NCBI RefSeq assembly: GCF_009905375.1
Contig: NC_133647.1
Location: 46,992,506 to 47,056,505, forward strand
DNA from: Apium graveolens
Lineage: Eukaryota; Streptophyta; Magnoliopsida; Apiales; Apiaceae
Direction of reading: 5' to 3'
DNA: 64,000 nt
Under the pieces are notes generated by a model. The model worked only from the letters and a program-made list of their open reading frames with translations, made no database searches and was not told where the DNA came from. A program made the translations under genes and the position numbers. Shown piece by piece: positions 47,534 to 58,721 of this stretch. The number at the start of each line of letters is the position of its first letter. The stretch's first letter is position 1.

Positions 47534-49440
47534 AACGTACAAAGTAAATCTGTAAATGATAAACACACAACAACACTTAGCAAATATTCGATTTCATTTC
47601 AAAATACTATATGAATCGGGTCTTTATTCATAAGTGGCTCCCACTAGTTTTCCTAATTTGTTCAACCCCCTACGTGAAAAATTAAGCATTCATAATGCTA
47701 GTGGGAATAGGGATCCTACATTCCATTACACGACCCCGGCTGTAGCACGAACCGCCATGTAATGTTCAATAGGCAGACAACTCTTGTCAATTACATCTCA
47801 TGTTATTCCCTAATCAAACTTTAGCCTCTTGAATAATTGAGTCTCGTCTGTAGCACGACAAACTCAATATTCTAAGTTAAGTCTAACCCAACATTCTGTA
47901 CAGTTGAATCAGTCCCCAAAGGCCCACGGCTGTAGCACGTACCGACCTTTAGATTCTTATTCAAAGTACACATCTCTATGTAATAGACAAGTATTTCTTA
48001 TTTCGAAATCAAAGCCCTCGGCTGTAGCACGAACCGACAATGATTCAAAAATAAGAACTACTTTTCTATCATGTTGGAAGGCGATGACCGACACAAGCCC
48101 GTTGTGTCATTGGCCAATTACTACTTGATATTATTTAATTTTAGAGGGATTATATTACGTTACAATCATAATCATATTATAAAGAGATTCTTCCTTTTAA
48201 ATTAAATATTTCAAATCAATAATCAATAATCAGACGATTCCCAGATCGGTTGGAGCATTGTCAAGAGGCATCACTTAATAACCCTTTCTTACAGATAGAA
48301 ATCTGTTGTTGACAAAATCATCCTTTCTCTCATATCGAAAATTCATATTCAATTACGTGTTTCATAAACACAAGAATCTCATGATTGTATTCATAATATT
48401 ATTATTAAGGTTATGAAACAATTTCACTATACTAGGTTGTCTAACAAACGCCTTATGTTTATTTAAGTTCACCTAAATCTATCATCGCATGATAAACTAA
48501 GCATATATCACATATATAAACATGAATAAACATCAAGGTAGGCATGTTACATCATCTAGCACATTCGTCTAAGCAATATACATCTTTATTTATCACATGA
48601 AGTATTTAAAAGCAATTTAAACAGTTAAAAACAGCTTAAAAACACTTCTGTTAGCTCTAAACAGTTCGAAACAATTTCATAAAATATCATATAATATACC
48701 ATTAGAAGCGTCTCGAAAAGACGAATCCAACGGCACCAAAATCGCCCAATACTGAGCTTCCATGCGCCCTCACGCGCCCCGAGAAGGTGTCCCACGCGCC
48801 GCCACGCGCACACGCGCTGTCAGGCGCGTGTCAGACCTCCCCCACGCGCGCCCACGCGCCTCACGCGCCCCTAACCCCTATGCTGACGTCAGCATAACGT
48901 CATCTGATGACGTCAGCATGACGTCACCAGCGCGTGTCTTCCACGCGCCGCGTGTGGCACGCCAGCGCGTGAGCCCCACGCGTGCGTGGTCGACGCGCGG
49001 TCCTTTGCCTGTTTTCGAATGTCGCCGCCTTCTCTTCCTACACGGAATTCCGTGCGCCTGACAATCTCTGATCTCTGTCTTTACTTTCACGGTTGCATAA
49101 TCAACACAGACAACAACACATACTTTTGCAGATGTACAGATTATAATATATATATACAACATATTATATATATATATATATCGATATTTTATTAGGATTT
49201 TAATAGATACAACTTCAAAAATTCATAATAAAAAATCTATACATCATAAAATTATGATAAAAATACCCAGACGATCTACAACACTTGTAGAACCCAGATC
49301 AACATTCAAAATTATTCTGAGAAACGATTTCTCATCAGACAAAATTAATCCATAATATAACTTGTAAAAATCATAATTAATTCATACAAGCATATAAAAT
49401 TCTGAAATTTTTACCACAGATCTATATGCATACAACCTAT
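47534..49440 (-). other. Long leader of Copia-B with repeated CTGTAGCACG motif
   Basis: 1.9 kb between gag and the primer site, with no credible gene. The + strand 10-mer CTGTAGCACG occurs at 47740, 47848, 47930 and 48022, in three cases followed by AACCG or TACCG. A GC-rich island lies at 48757-49018, and a TA dinucleotide run at about 49146-49190. The primer site (reverse complement GATCTGATACCA) is at 49441-49452. Confidence 0.6.
48757..49018. promoter_or_regulatory. GC-rich island with TGACGTCA and ACGCG repeats
   Basis: About 260 bp, strongly GC-rich, in an AT-rich leader. It holds three perfect TGACGTCA palindromes (48884, 48908, 48919), one related TAACGTCA (48896), and more than ten CACGCGC/GCGCGT units. 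TGACG is the core of bZIP/TGA (as-1 type) sites, and CGCG of CAMTA sites (established knowledge). Regulatory use here is inference. Confidence 0.5.
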
Positions 49441-49453
49441 GATCTGATACCAT

Positions 49454-50752
49454 TGTTGGATTTTTAAACGCAGCGGGGCATGGCAAAACACTTTTACACA
49501 TACAAAATCCAAATAAAAGCATATAAATCGTGAATAAAAATTCGAGGGATCGAATCTAACCTTTTAAAATAATTCGGAGATAACGATCAGAGATCCTTAG
49601 CAGTTGCTCCTCAAGTGTGAAGCACTCCACCGGTATCCACCAAGAAAACGACTTTTAGGAGGAGGAGGTGGAGAGAATTTGGTTTTCTGAAACTTTTGGG
49701 TTTCTGGGGTTAGAATAAAATAAGGTCTATACTAGTGTATTTATAGGTAAAATTTTCAGCTGAAATTTTCCCATAAATATTATTATTATTTTCCCATTTA
49801 TTATTCTCATTAATAATTAAAACACCTTTTAATTATTAATCCTTTTTCTAAACACTTTAGAAATAATTCTCTCTCTTGATTTAATTTCCAAAAATTAAAT
49901 CCTTAATTAATAATATTAAGAACTTTTCTTAATTAATTTATAATCAATTAAATCTCATTTAATCAATTATTAAATTTTCTAATTAATTATTTATTTCACA
50001 AATAAATAATTATTAGCCATTATTAATTAATTCCTCCACCATAAAATCATTCTCTTTTTATGGTGTGACCCTGTAGGTTCAATATTAAGCCGGTAGTAGA
50101 AATAAATAATAATAAAACTATTTTATCATTATTTATATAAATTCTCTAATTTATTAAAACTATTAAGCCGGTAGTAGAAATAAATAATGATAAAACTATT
50201 TTATCATTATTTATATAAACTCCTTCTACCCTTCAATGTCCCGATTAAATACAAGGCATGGATCTCGTGTAAAGCCTATCTAATTCAATCACTTGCTTAC
50301 CATTTACTATGCGTAGTTCTATGCAAATTAGAAACTCCTTTCTAATTTCATTCACTCTGGCCAGAGATTCCTGAACTAGCATAAGTGGATCAGCCTTGAA
50401 CATTCGCTTCCTTCACTGGAAGGGGTAGATCCTTTATTGATCATACACTATCTTCGTGTACAAATTCCTATACCCAGAAGAGCCCTAATAATTGTCCCTG
50501 GAGACTAATAACTAAACCAAAACATAGTTCAGTGTACACAAGATGACTATGATGACCTTAAGTCTAAGGATACTTGTACAACTATCACTATGTGAACAAC
50601 TGCTGACACGTGAGTGAACTCCATCAGTTGTTCAGCTGTGCGAGTCATGTTCAGTGAACTTATTCTATAATAAGCACCTACATACTAGCTATAGTGTCAC
50701 CACACAAATGTCTATGAGAACATACATCCTTCATAATGAAGCAAGCATAGTA
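49454..50752 (-). repeat. Copia-B LTR 3, left part
   Basis: 5' LTR of the longer Copia-B unit, interrupted by Tekay-D at 50753. Near 50160 a short segment (TATTAAGCCGGTAGTAG and the following bases) is repeated while about 150 bp present in LTR 1 are missing. TAGTA at 50748-50752 is the left target duplication of Tekay-D. Confidence 0.88.
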
Positions 50753-53700
50753 TGTAATATCCCATATATTTTCAAATATTATTATTATTATTCGGAATTG
50801 TTATGTGATTTTATGTGAAATTTTTGGTGAATTATCTGAAAAGTAGGATAGATATCTGAATGTTATATGTGACATTATTTGAATATTTGAATTTTTATAT
50901 GTCCAGAATAAAATATAGATAATTGTGGTATTTTTCTGGTAATTTTTGGAGTGTTATATGATTTTATAATGATTTATGAATTATTAATTATTTTCAGAAT
51001 AATTATAAAATTATTTTATAAAGCGGGGAATCTTCCAACTTCAACCGTCTCGCGTTTTTACAACCCGAAACTCTTCCGAAAACTCCTTCCTAACCTAATC
51101 TGGTAATTCCGGACATTTTCCGTGTTTTGACTTTTTCGATCCGGATTACGGTTTGACCCGTGCGCGGCCCGGCGCAATATTTTCAATACGATAGTTATTT
51201 CGGTAATCAATAAAAACCCGTAATCTCGAAAGACGGGATATTTTTACGTTATGTTCGTATATGGTGTTTTATAAAAAGCCCGGTGTTGATAATTATCCAA
51301 TTCTGGTATTGAATTGTATCGTTTTACAGTTACTTAGCGGCTAAGCAACTAATTTAACGATCCAAAACGATCCAGAACGATCCAATATTCCATAAATATA
51401 AATAGCCTATTTCTTATTTCGTTTATTCCGTTTATTCATTTGCAACCAGTTAAAACACCGTAAATACAGAGAAAAACTCGAGAAAACTGATACGTTCCCG
51501 AGAATCAAACACACGAACGAAGGCGTTATCGAACTCCGATTCGGGCGTGCAGCATATCAAAACGAAGCTCTCGAAATCTTCTAGCTGAATCAATCATCAG
51601 TTTCCTTCCAGAAATCACAGTAATTTTCTTATTTAATTATTTATATTCGAATTATTTGATAATTAAATTATGAATTTTTGTTCTTGATGTTGTTGATGTG
51701 ATTTGATGCTTCCATGTTGAAGAGCATGTTTTTCTGGTCAATTTGGTATATTATATGTCAAAAATAGAGTTCAATATCATATAGAAATTAAGGTTTTAAT
51801 TTCTGAAAATTTCTTGAATATGTGTTCTTGGTGTTCTTGGAGAATTCCAAGAATCAAAGTCAATTTTGAAGGTGTTATTGAACACCAAATCACAAGTATG
51901 AATAACCAAAATGAATCACAGATGATTCTCTATCATTTTATATCATCAAATCGTTCTAACAGTTGTTAAATTTGAAAATCGGTTTTAGGGTTCATGATTC
52001 GAAATTGGGGTTTTTAAATTCTGATGATTGTTTGATTGTTTTGATGTTATAAGTAGTTTTATATGATGAATTCTAGTCGAATTATGTACAAAATTGTAGT
52101 GTTTGAATTCGGGAATGATACAGTCGAGTTTTGCCGGAAAACTCGAAGAAACCACCGGCGTTAATGGTGGTTTCCGCCGGAGTTGTCGATCTTTGGATCG
52201 TTTGTGAAGATGATTCTTATGTTTGTGTTGCTGATACGACTGTGAATCATTTCTGTATTGAAAAGAATTGCAAAATCGGGACACAGAAGGGTGAACGGCG
52301 TTCGCCGGAACCCGGAAGACTCGCCGGAATCTGCGGATTTCCGGCTTGTTCTTGGGTTTCTTGACGACCCGGTTCGACCCGTTTTTAACCCAATTTCCGA
52401 CCCGATTTCAATCCATTTTTCCCCAAACCAATTTCCATAAGTCTGTTTCTGTAATTTTCTGTTTTAAAATAATTCAAAAATCCTATTTTAATTTCTGAAA
52501 ATTTATTTTTATTTTGAAATTCATTAATTTAATTCTGAAAATTTATTTTAATTCAAAAATAAATCAAAATTATTTAGTTAATTAATTTTAGTTGATAATT
52601 AATTATTTAATTAGTCAATTAATTTAAATATTAGTTGGTTAATTAATTTAATTAGTTATTAATTAATTTTAATTGATTATTTAATTAGATTTAATTATTT
52701 AAAATTGATTTAAAAATTCTGAAAAATAGTTTCGAGCTTTAAAATATTATTTTAAATTATTTTCCAAACTCGATAATTTTTACAAAATTATTTTTGAGTG
52801 TTCGAGCCTTATTATTTAATTATTAAATGATTCGGAGACCCGTTTTATTCCGAAAAATGTTCAAAAATTCATAATAAATCAACCGTTTGTCCGTTTAATA
52901 CGAAACGAACGCGTACAGATTCAGAAAAATATTGCGCTTTTAATAAAAATACTTTTGAGACCTAATTTCTTTTGTATTGCAATGTCATTTGATTTGTGTA
53001 TCAGTTTAAGTCGGTATTTGATCGGTAAATGCTAATATTGACCTAATTTTCATTCTGAACGCACTGAGACGTACCTCTTAATGATTTGACTTATGTGTTA
53101 CATAAAATATGTGAGTACGTGTTATATAAATGCCATGATTACGTGTTACGTGATATACATGCTATCTGTTATAATTTTAAAATGCCATGCTAGTTATAAA
53201 CGATCGGGTAGATGTCAAGACGTATAGTTACGTCGATTGAGTTTAGATCTGTCAATTAAGATAGTCCTTTTGTTTATAGAATCAAGTAGCAAGGAGCGCA
53301 GTCAAGTGTTAGACGGAGATAGTAGCTAGCAGATAGAAACAGAGTTAAAGTAAGAGGTTATTGAGCATACCAGGCAAGTATTCCTGACTTCACTTATTGT
53401 TCAAGTGACGTTTATTTTGAATTATATTATGCAAGTACCTATATCTTCATTTATCATTCAATCGATATTGACTCTGAACTTTATTCTTTCAATTTCTCTA
53501 CTATTCTAAGTTCAGAATAGTTAAATATTTTTACATTTCGCTATAACTTACTCTATACAGTGAAGCTTTGAATTGAGACTAGCGAATAACTAATTGTTCT
53601 GGTTATTTCGCCATTGGTTGTTGGGCAAACTCCGGACCATGAGAAATGGGGAGTTATGTGGTTAAGGATGTCATTTGATTCGACTCCTTTGACGGAAAAT

Positions 53701-54400
53701 GGTTTTATGGGTTGGATGGTTGCGTAAGAGACCGTGGCGGCGGTCCAGTGAGAGCTATGTGTTATACAGGATATAACACCTTGCTAGGCCGATATGTGCC
53801 TTGGGTACCTTTTGTTTAGTTGGATATGCTTCGGCATACCGGTGTTGCTCCGCGGCTGATCACCGGCGGCAACACACCGTCGTTCGAGGATTCCAATCCC
53901 AAAACATAATATATTGCAAATGTTGTTTATTATCAAATTTATATCAGTTTTGATACTGTTCAGTTATTGTAGTTGGTTTTGTTCATCAGATATACTGTTG
54001 TTATTCCAAATCATAAGCTATTTACTACTTGCTGAGCATTTCTTTCGCTCATACTTGTTTCTTATCTTGATTCTTTCAGCTAGGCCAGGGCAAGCTTAAG
54101 TTCCAGGTCTGACCAGAGGTTATGTGTTTGTAAATAGTTGGTGTGTTTCCAGGTAGACAGTTGGGATACTTAATTAGTCTAGAGGTTTGTAATAAAATTT
54201 GAATAAGTTGTAAAACTAATCAGACTATGGTTTGTAATAACACTTGATTTGTAGTAGTGCCTGTTCCATACTATAACCTGTGATCGATCCAGTGCAGGTA
54301 AAGGGGTCGTATTTATTATATTATTCCGCTGTGATTATTTTATTTTGGTTTATTGGCGAGTGACCCCCAAATCTAGACCCCGGGTTTGGAGGGCGTCACA
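50753..54400 (+). repeat. Tekay-D 5' LTR
   Basis: 3648 bp from TGTAATATCCC to GGCGTCACA. Several short open frames in it are repeated identically in the 3' LTR, as expected from LTR identity; none looks like a gene. Holds the conserved hairpin at 53842-53875. Confidence 0.95.
53842..53875 (+). promoter_or_regulatory. Conserved LTR hairpin, Tekay-D 5' LTR
   Basis: GTGTTGC/GCAACAC stem around a 20-nt loop containing CGCGGCTGATCACCGGC. Same loop core and same dimensions (7+20+7) as Tekay-A, but the stem bases are different and still pair. Confidence 0.65.
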
Positions 54401-54403
54401 GGT

Positions 54404-54415
54404 TGGTATCAGAGC
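54404..54415 (+). other. Primer-binding site, Tekay-D
   Basis: TGGTATCAGAGC three bases after the LTR end. The leader that follows (54416-54861) shows no ORF like the pre-gag frame of Tekay-A. Confidence 0.9.
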
Positions 54416-54861
54416 TACAGGTTATAGTCACTGAAACAGGCGTAGGATTGTCATAGATGAGTCATAGGAAGATCACATAAGATAGGCACGTGTAATTTAG
54501 CTTTTATAGGATTAAATTTAGGATATTGGGCTGGGTTATAGTTAAGTTGTTTAGGTTTCCTGTTTTGCGTTTAGCGTTAGGCCTTGTGTCATTGCCATGT
54601 TATTCTGTTGGTTTAGTTGAGATTTTAAGTAAGGATTTATAAGGTTTGGATAATTCGGAGTAAATTTTCTTTATGTTATTATTCTCGAGATAATAAGCAG
54701 GATTATGTGATAATCATGTCGCTTGTGTTAATATGGTAGCAAGTTTATGATATTTTGAGAAGAGATAGTGTTTGCGAACTTTAATATGCTAAGGAATTGC
54801 TCCATATTTGACACAATGCTTGACAGATTATTATATATATTGCTTGTTTCTTACCAGAATA

Positions 54862-55151
54862 ATGGCACCAAAGAAAAGGAATAATTCAGGAGAGGGTAGT
54901 ACCGAGAGTCGTACAGATCCAGCGATTATCCAGATGTTGGGACTGATGCAGCAGCAGATGTTACATCTTACGCAGCAGCAACAGCAGCAGCGAGCAGCAC
55001 CATCGGTAGTGACTTTTAAGCAGTTTCAAGCAGTGAAGCCACCTGAGTTCAAGGGAAGTGCTGATCCTGTGGAAGCCAATGCATGGCTCAAGGAAATGGA
55101 AAAGGCTTTTGAATTGGTCGAAGTCAGACTACAGCTCAGAGATCAGGGACA
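54862..55151 (+). pseudogene. Tekay-D gag remnant
   Basis: ATG 54862 begins a normal chromovirus Gag N-terminus (MAPKKRNNSGEG, Gln-rich tract, PPEFKGSADPVEANAWLKEM). After ELVE at about 55122 the capsid region is missing. The sequence runs out of frame into the last zinc knuckle. By comparison with Tekay-A copy 2, about 0.7 kb of gag is gone. The shifted frame closes at 55281. Confidence 0.85.
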
Positions 55152-58100
55152 GTGTGCTTTAAATGTGGAAAGATGGGGCATATTGCCAGGGACTGCCAGA
55201 CAATTGAACCAACTGCTAATGTGCCAAGGATTGAAGGACCACCAACAAAGGACCAGCCAAAGGCTAGGACATTCAATATGACTATGAAGGATGCTGTTCA
55301 GAGTTCAGATGTGGTGGCAGGTACGCTTCCAGTCAACTCCATAGATGCTAAAGTTTTATTTGATTCTGGAGCTACAAGATCATTTATTTCTCAAGATTTT
55401 GTCAATAAACTGCGTTGTGAAGTTAAGTTGTTAGAACAAGCATTAATGATAGAGTTAGCCAATAAGGATCAAGTTTCCGTCGACCGAGTGTGCCCGAAGT
55501 GCGATATTAAGATAGGAGGACATCATTTCTATGCCGACTTAATACCTTTTAAGTTGGGAGAATTTGATGTTATTTTAGGAATGGATTGGTTGTCAGAAAA
55601 TAACGCCCAGATTGATTGTAAGAATAGGAAAGTGAGACTTCAGACCTTGGATAATAAGAAGAAGGTGATATTCCGAGGAAATAAGCAAGAGAAGAAGTTC
55701 TTAACAATCGCTCAAGTGAAGAAGTTATTGCGTCAGAATTGCGAAGCATATTTGGCCCATGTGATAGACACCAGTAAGGAAGTTCCAACACTAGAAGCGA
55801 TTCCAATTGTCAACGAATTTTCAGATGTCTTTCCAGACGATCTACCAGGATTACCTCCCGACAGAGAAATTGAGTTTGCAATTGATCTAGCACCCGGAAC
55901 AGAACCAGTTTCTAAAGCCCCGTACCGGATGGCACCAGTGGAAATGAAAGAATTGGCAACTCAGCTGCAAGATCTTTTGGAGAAAGGAGTTATAAGACCC
56001 AGTGTATCCCCATGGGGCGCACCAGTATTGTTTGTCAAAAAGAAGGATGGGAGTATGCGACTGTGCATCGACTATCGAGAACTGAATAAGCTAACCATTA
56101 AGAACAAGTATCCGTTACCAAGGATCGATGATTTGTTTGACCAATTGAGAGGCGCTGTATGGTTTTCTAAGATTGATTTAAGATCCGGATATCATCAATT
56201 AAAGATCAAGCCTGAAGACATTCCGAAGACCGCATTTAGAACCAGATATGGGCATTATGAGTTTCTAGTGATGGCATTTGGATTAACCAACGCACCAGCA
56301 GCTTTCATGGATCTAATGAATCGAGTATTTAAGAAGTATTTGGATAAATTCGTGATCGTGTTTATAGACGACATCTTGATCTATTCTAAAACAGAAGAAG
56401 AGCATGTAGAACATTTGAGGATAGTTCTGGAGATACTGCGACATGAGAAGTTATACGCAAAGTTTTCCAAGTGTGAATTTTGGTTAAAAGAAGTACGATT
56501 TCTTGGGCACGTGATTAGCAATAAAGGAGTGGAAGTGGATCCAACAAAGATTGAAGCCGTAATCAACTGGGAGAGGCCAAAAACACCAACGGAAGTAAGA
56601 AGTTTCATGGGATTGGCAGGTTACTACAGAAGATTTGTGCAAGATTTTGCAAAGATAGCTACGCCATTGACAAAGCTTACCAGGAAGAATCAGAAATTTG
56701 AATGGGATGAGAAGTGCGAAGAAAGTTTCCAGGAATTAAAGAATAGATTAGTATCTTCTCCAGTGCTAGTCTTGCCAGATGAACAAGGAAATTTTGTGAT
56801 CTACAGTGACGCGTCGTACCAAGGATTAGGATGTGTTTTGATGCAGCATGACAAGGTAATAGCTTACGCTTCAAGACAGTTGAAACCACATGAAGAAAAG
56901 TATCCAACGCATGATCTGGAATTGGCAGCTATAGTATTTGCATTGAAGATTTGGAGGCATTATCTTTATGGGGAAAAGTGCGAGATCTACACGGACCACA
57001 AGAGTTTGAAGTATATCTTTACCCAGAAGGAATTGAACATGAGGCAGAGGAGATGGCTAGAACTAATCAAGGATTACGACTGTACTATTAACTATCATCC
57101 AGGCAAAGCAAATGTGGTGGCCGACGCTCTGAGCAGAAAAGAAAGGTTAAACATGATAATTTCATCAGAAGAATTGATCAGGGAATTTGAGAAGCTGGAA
57201 ATAGAGGTTAGTATTCCAAGTATGTCTACAGAGGTGTTGTGTGCAATGTCTTTTCAACCAGAATTATTAGAGAAAATAAGAAGATGTCAGGAAGAAGTAA
57301 TGAGCCATGAACGAGACAGTTTGACAGGAGAAGAAATAGGGAATCAAAAGGATGATAAAGGGATATTAAGATTTTCTTCCAGAATATGGATACCCAACAT
57401 AGCCGAGCTGAAAGATGAAATTCTTCGAGACGCTCACAACTCTAGATACTCAATTCATCCCGGGAGTACGAAGATGTATAGAGACTTAAGAGAAAACTTT
57501 TGGTGGCCAAGCATGAAGAAAGAAATTGCAGAATGGGTAAGTAAATGTTACACTTGCCAGCGGGTCAAAGCGGAACATCAAAGGCCCAGTGGACTGATAC
57601 AACCATTGGACATTCCAGAATGGAAATGGGAGCATATAGCGATGGATTTCGTAGTTGGATTACCGAGGACCAAGGCGAATCATGATGCTATTTGGGTTAT
57701 TATCGACAGATTGACGAAGTCAGCGCATTTTCTTCCTATCAACGAGAAATTCTCAATGGATAAATTGGTACGGTTATATCTTAAAGAAATTGTGACAAGA
57801 CACGGAGTTCCAGTATCTATAGTTTCAGACAGAGATCCTCGATTTAATTCAAGATTTTGGAGAAGTTTTCAAGATTGTCTCGGAACGAAGTTGAACATGA
57901 GTACCGCGTATCATCCGCAGACAGACGGTCAGAGTGAAAGGACGATTCAGACTATTGAAGATATGCTGAGGGTATGTGCACTAGATTTTGAAGGGAGTTG
58001 GGACGAGCATTTGCCATTAGTTGAATTCTCCTATAACAACAGCTATCATGCCAGTATTGGGATGCCGCCTTACGAAGCTTTGTACGGGAGAAGATGCAGA

Positions 58101-58682
58101 TCTCCAATATGTTGGGAAGAAGTGGGTGAAAGAAAGATTTTGGGTCCAGAATTGATTCAACAGACGAAGGAGAAAATAGAACTCATTCGGAAAAGATTAA
58201 CAGCAGCTCAAGATCGTCAACGCAAATATACTGATCCTACCAGAAAAGATATGGAATTTGAAGTTGGAGAGGCAGTGTTATTAAAAGTTTCTCCTTGGAA
58301 AGGTTTATCAAGATTTGGGAAGAAAGGAAAGCTGAGTCCGCGTTATGTTGGCCCTTTTGAAATTTTGAAGCGTGTGGGAAAGGTTGCTTACGAATTAGCG
58401 TTACCACCTCACATGCAGCATATTCACAACGTGTTCCACGTGTCAATGTTGAAGCGTTATTTGTCTGATTCGAATCATGTGATTGAATACGAGCCGATCG
58501 AGATCCAGCCAGATTTATCTTTTGTAGAGCAACCAGTGCAGATTTTAGATAAGAAAGAAAGAGTACTTAGGAATAAGTCTGTATCTTTAGTGCGAGTCTT
58601 GTGGAGGAATCCCAAGGTTGAAGAGTCGACTTGGGAATTGGAAAGCGAAATGCGATCCAAGTATCCTTATTTATTTTCCTAG
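55152..58682 (+). CDS. Tekay-D pol, intact PR-RT-RNase H-IN-chromodomain ORF
   Basis: 1176 codons without interruption. The frame opens inside the last Gag zinc knuckle ([14 protein letters not shown]), so it has no natural start codon of its own. Domains: protease with [10 protein letters not shown] (Asp about residue 71), RT with [10 protein letters not shown] and FIDDILIYS (about 404), RNase H with [10 protein letters not shown] and YTDHKSLKY, integrase with an HHCC finger (about 762-806) and the core residues in MDFVVGLP (about 830), SDRDPRF (about 892) and DGQSERT (about 928), then a chromodomain-like tail ([20 protein letters not shown]). Such tails guide integration into heterochromatin in chromoviruses (family knowledge). 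All catalytic residues I checked are present. Confidence 0.93.
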   Translation: MCFKCGKMGHIARDCQTIEPTANVPRIEGPPTKDQPKARTFNMTMKDAVQSSDVVAGTLPVNSIDAKVLFDSGATRSFISQDFVNKLRCEVKLLEQALMIELANKDQVSVDRVCPKCDIKIGGHHFYADLIPFKLGEFDVILGMDWLSENNAQIDCKNRKVRLQTLDNKKKVIFRGNKQEKKFLTIAQVKKLLRQNCEAYLAHVIDTSKEVPTLEAIPIVNEFSDVFPDDLPGLPPDREIEFAIDLAPGTEPVSKAPYRMAPVEMKELATQLQDLLEKGVIRPSVSPWGAPVLFVKKKDGSMRLCIDYRELNKLTIKNKYPLPRIDDLFDQLRGAVWFSKIDLRSGYHQLKIKPEDIPKTAFRTRYGHYEFLVMAFGLTNAPAAFMDLMNRVFKKYLDKFVIVFIDDILIYSKTEEEHVEHLRIVLEILRHEKLYAKFSKCEFWLKEVRFLGHVISNKGVEVDPTKIEAVINWERPKTPTEVRSFMGLAGYYRRFVQDFAKIATPLTKLTRKNQKFEWDEKCEESFQELKNRLVSSPVLVLPDEQGNFVIYSDASYQGLGCVLMQHDKVIAYASRQLKPHEEKYPTHDLELAAIVFALKIWRHYLYGEKCEIYTDHKSLKYIFTQKELNMRQRRWLELIKDYDCTINYHPGKANVVADALSRKERLNMIISSEELIREFEKLEIEVSIPSMSTEVLCAMSFQPELLEKIRRCQEEVMSHERDSLTGEEIGNQKDDKGILRFSSRIWIPNIAELKDEILRDAHNSRYSIHPGSTKMYRDLRENFWWPSMKKEIAEWVSKCYTCQRVKAEHQRPSGLIQPLDIPEWKWEHIAMDFVVGLPRTKANHDAIWVIIDRLTKSAHFLPINEKFSMDKLVRLYLKEIVTRHGVPVSIVSDRDPRFNSRFWRSFQDCLGTKLNMSTAYHPQTDGQSERTIQTIEDMLRVCALDFEGSWDEHLPLVEFSYNNSYHASIGMPPYEALYGRRCRSPICWEEVGERKILGPELIQQTKEKIELIRKRLTAAQDRQRKYTDPTRKDMEFEVGEAVLLKVSPWKGLSRFGKKGKLSPRYVGPFEILKRVGKVAYELALPPHMQHIHNVFHVSMLKRYLSDSNHVIEYEPIEIQPDLSFVEQPVQILDKKERVLRNKSVSLVRVLWRNPKVEESTWELESEMRSKYPYLFS

Positions 58683-58709
58683 ATTGATTCTGAGGACAGA
58701 ATCCTGTTA

Positions 58710-58721
58710 AGGGGGGTAGAT
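58710..58721 (+). other. Polypurine tract, Tekay-D
   Basis: AAGGGGGGTAGAT-type tract ending at the LTR start TGTAATATCCC. Confidence 0.88.

Noticed and set aside
48762..49061. 99-codon Arg/Pro-rich frame across the GC island
   Set aside because: Composition is dictated by CACGCGC repeats and both strands are open; no protein-like conservation visible.
52131..52364. Short open frames in the Tekay-D LTR, identical at 60100-60333 and elsewhere in the two LTRs
   Set aside because: Identity only reflects the near-identical LTRs; composition and length fit chance.
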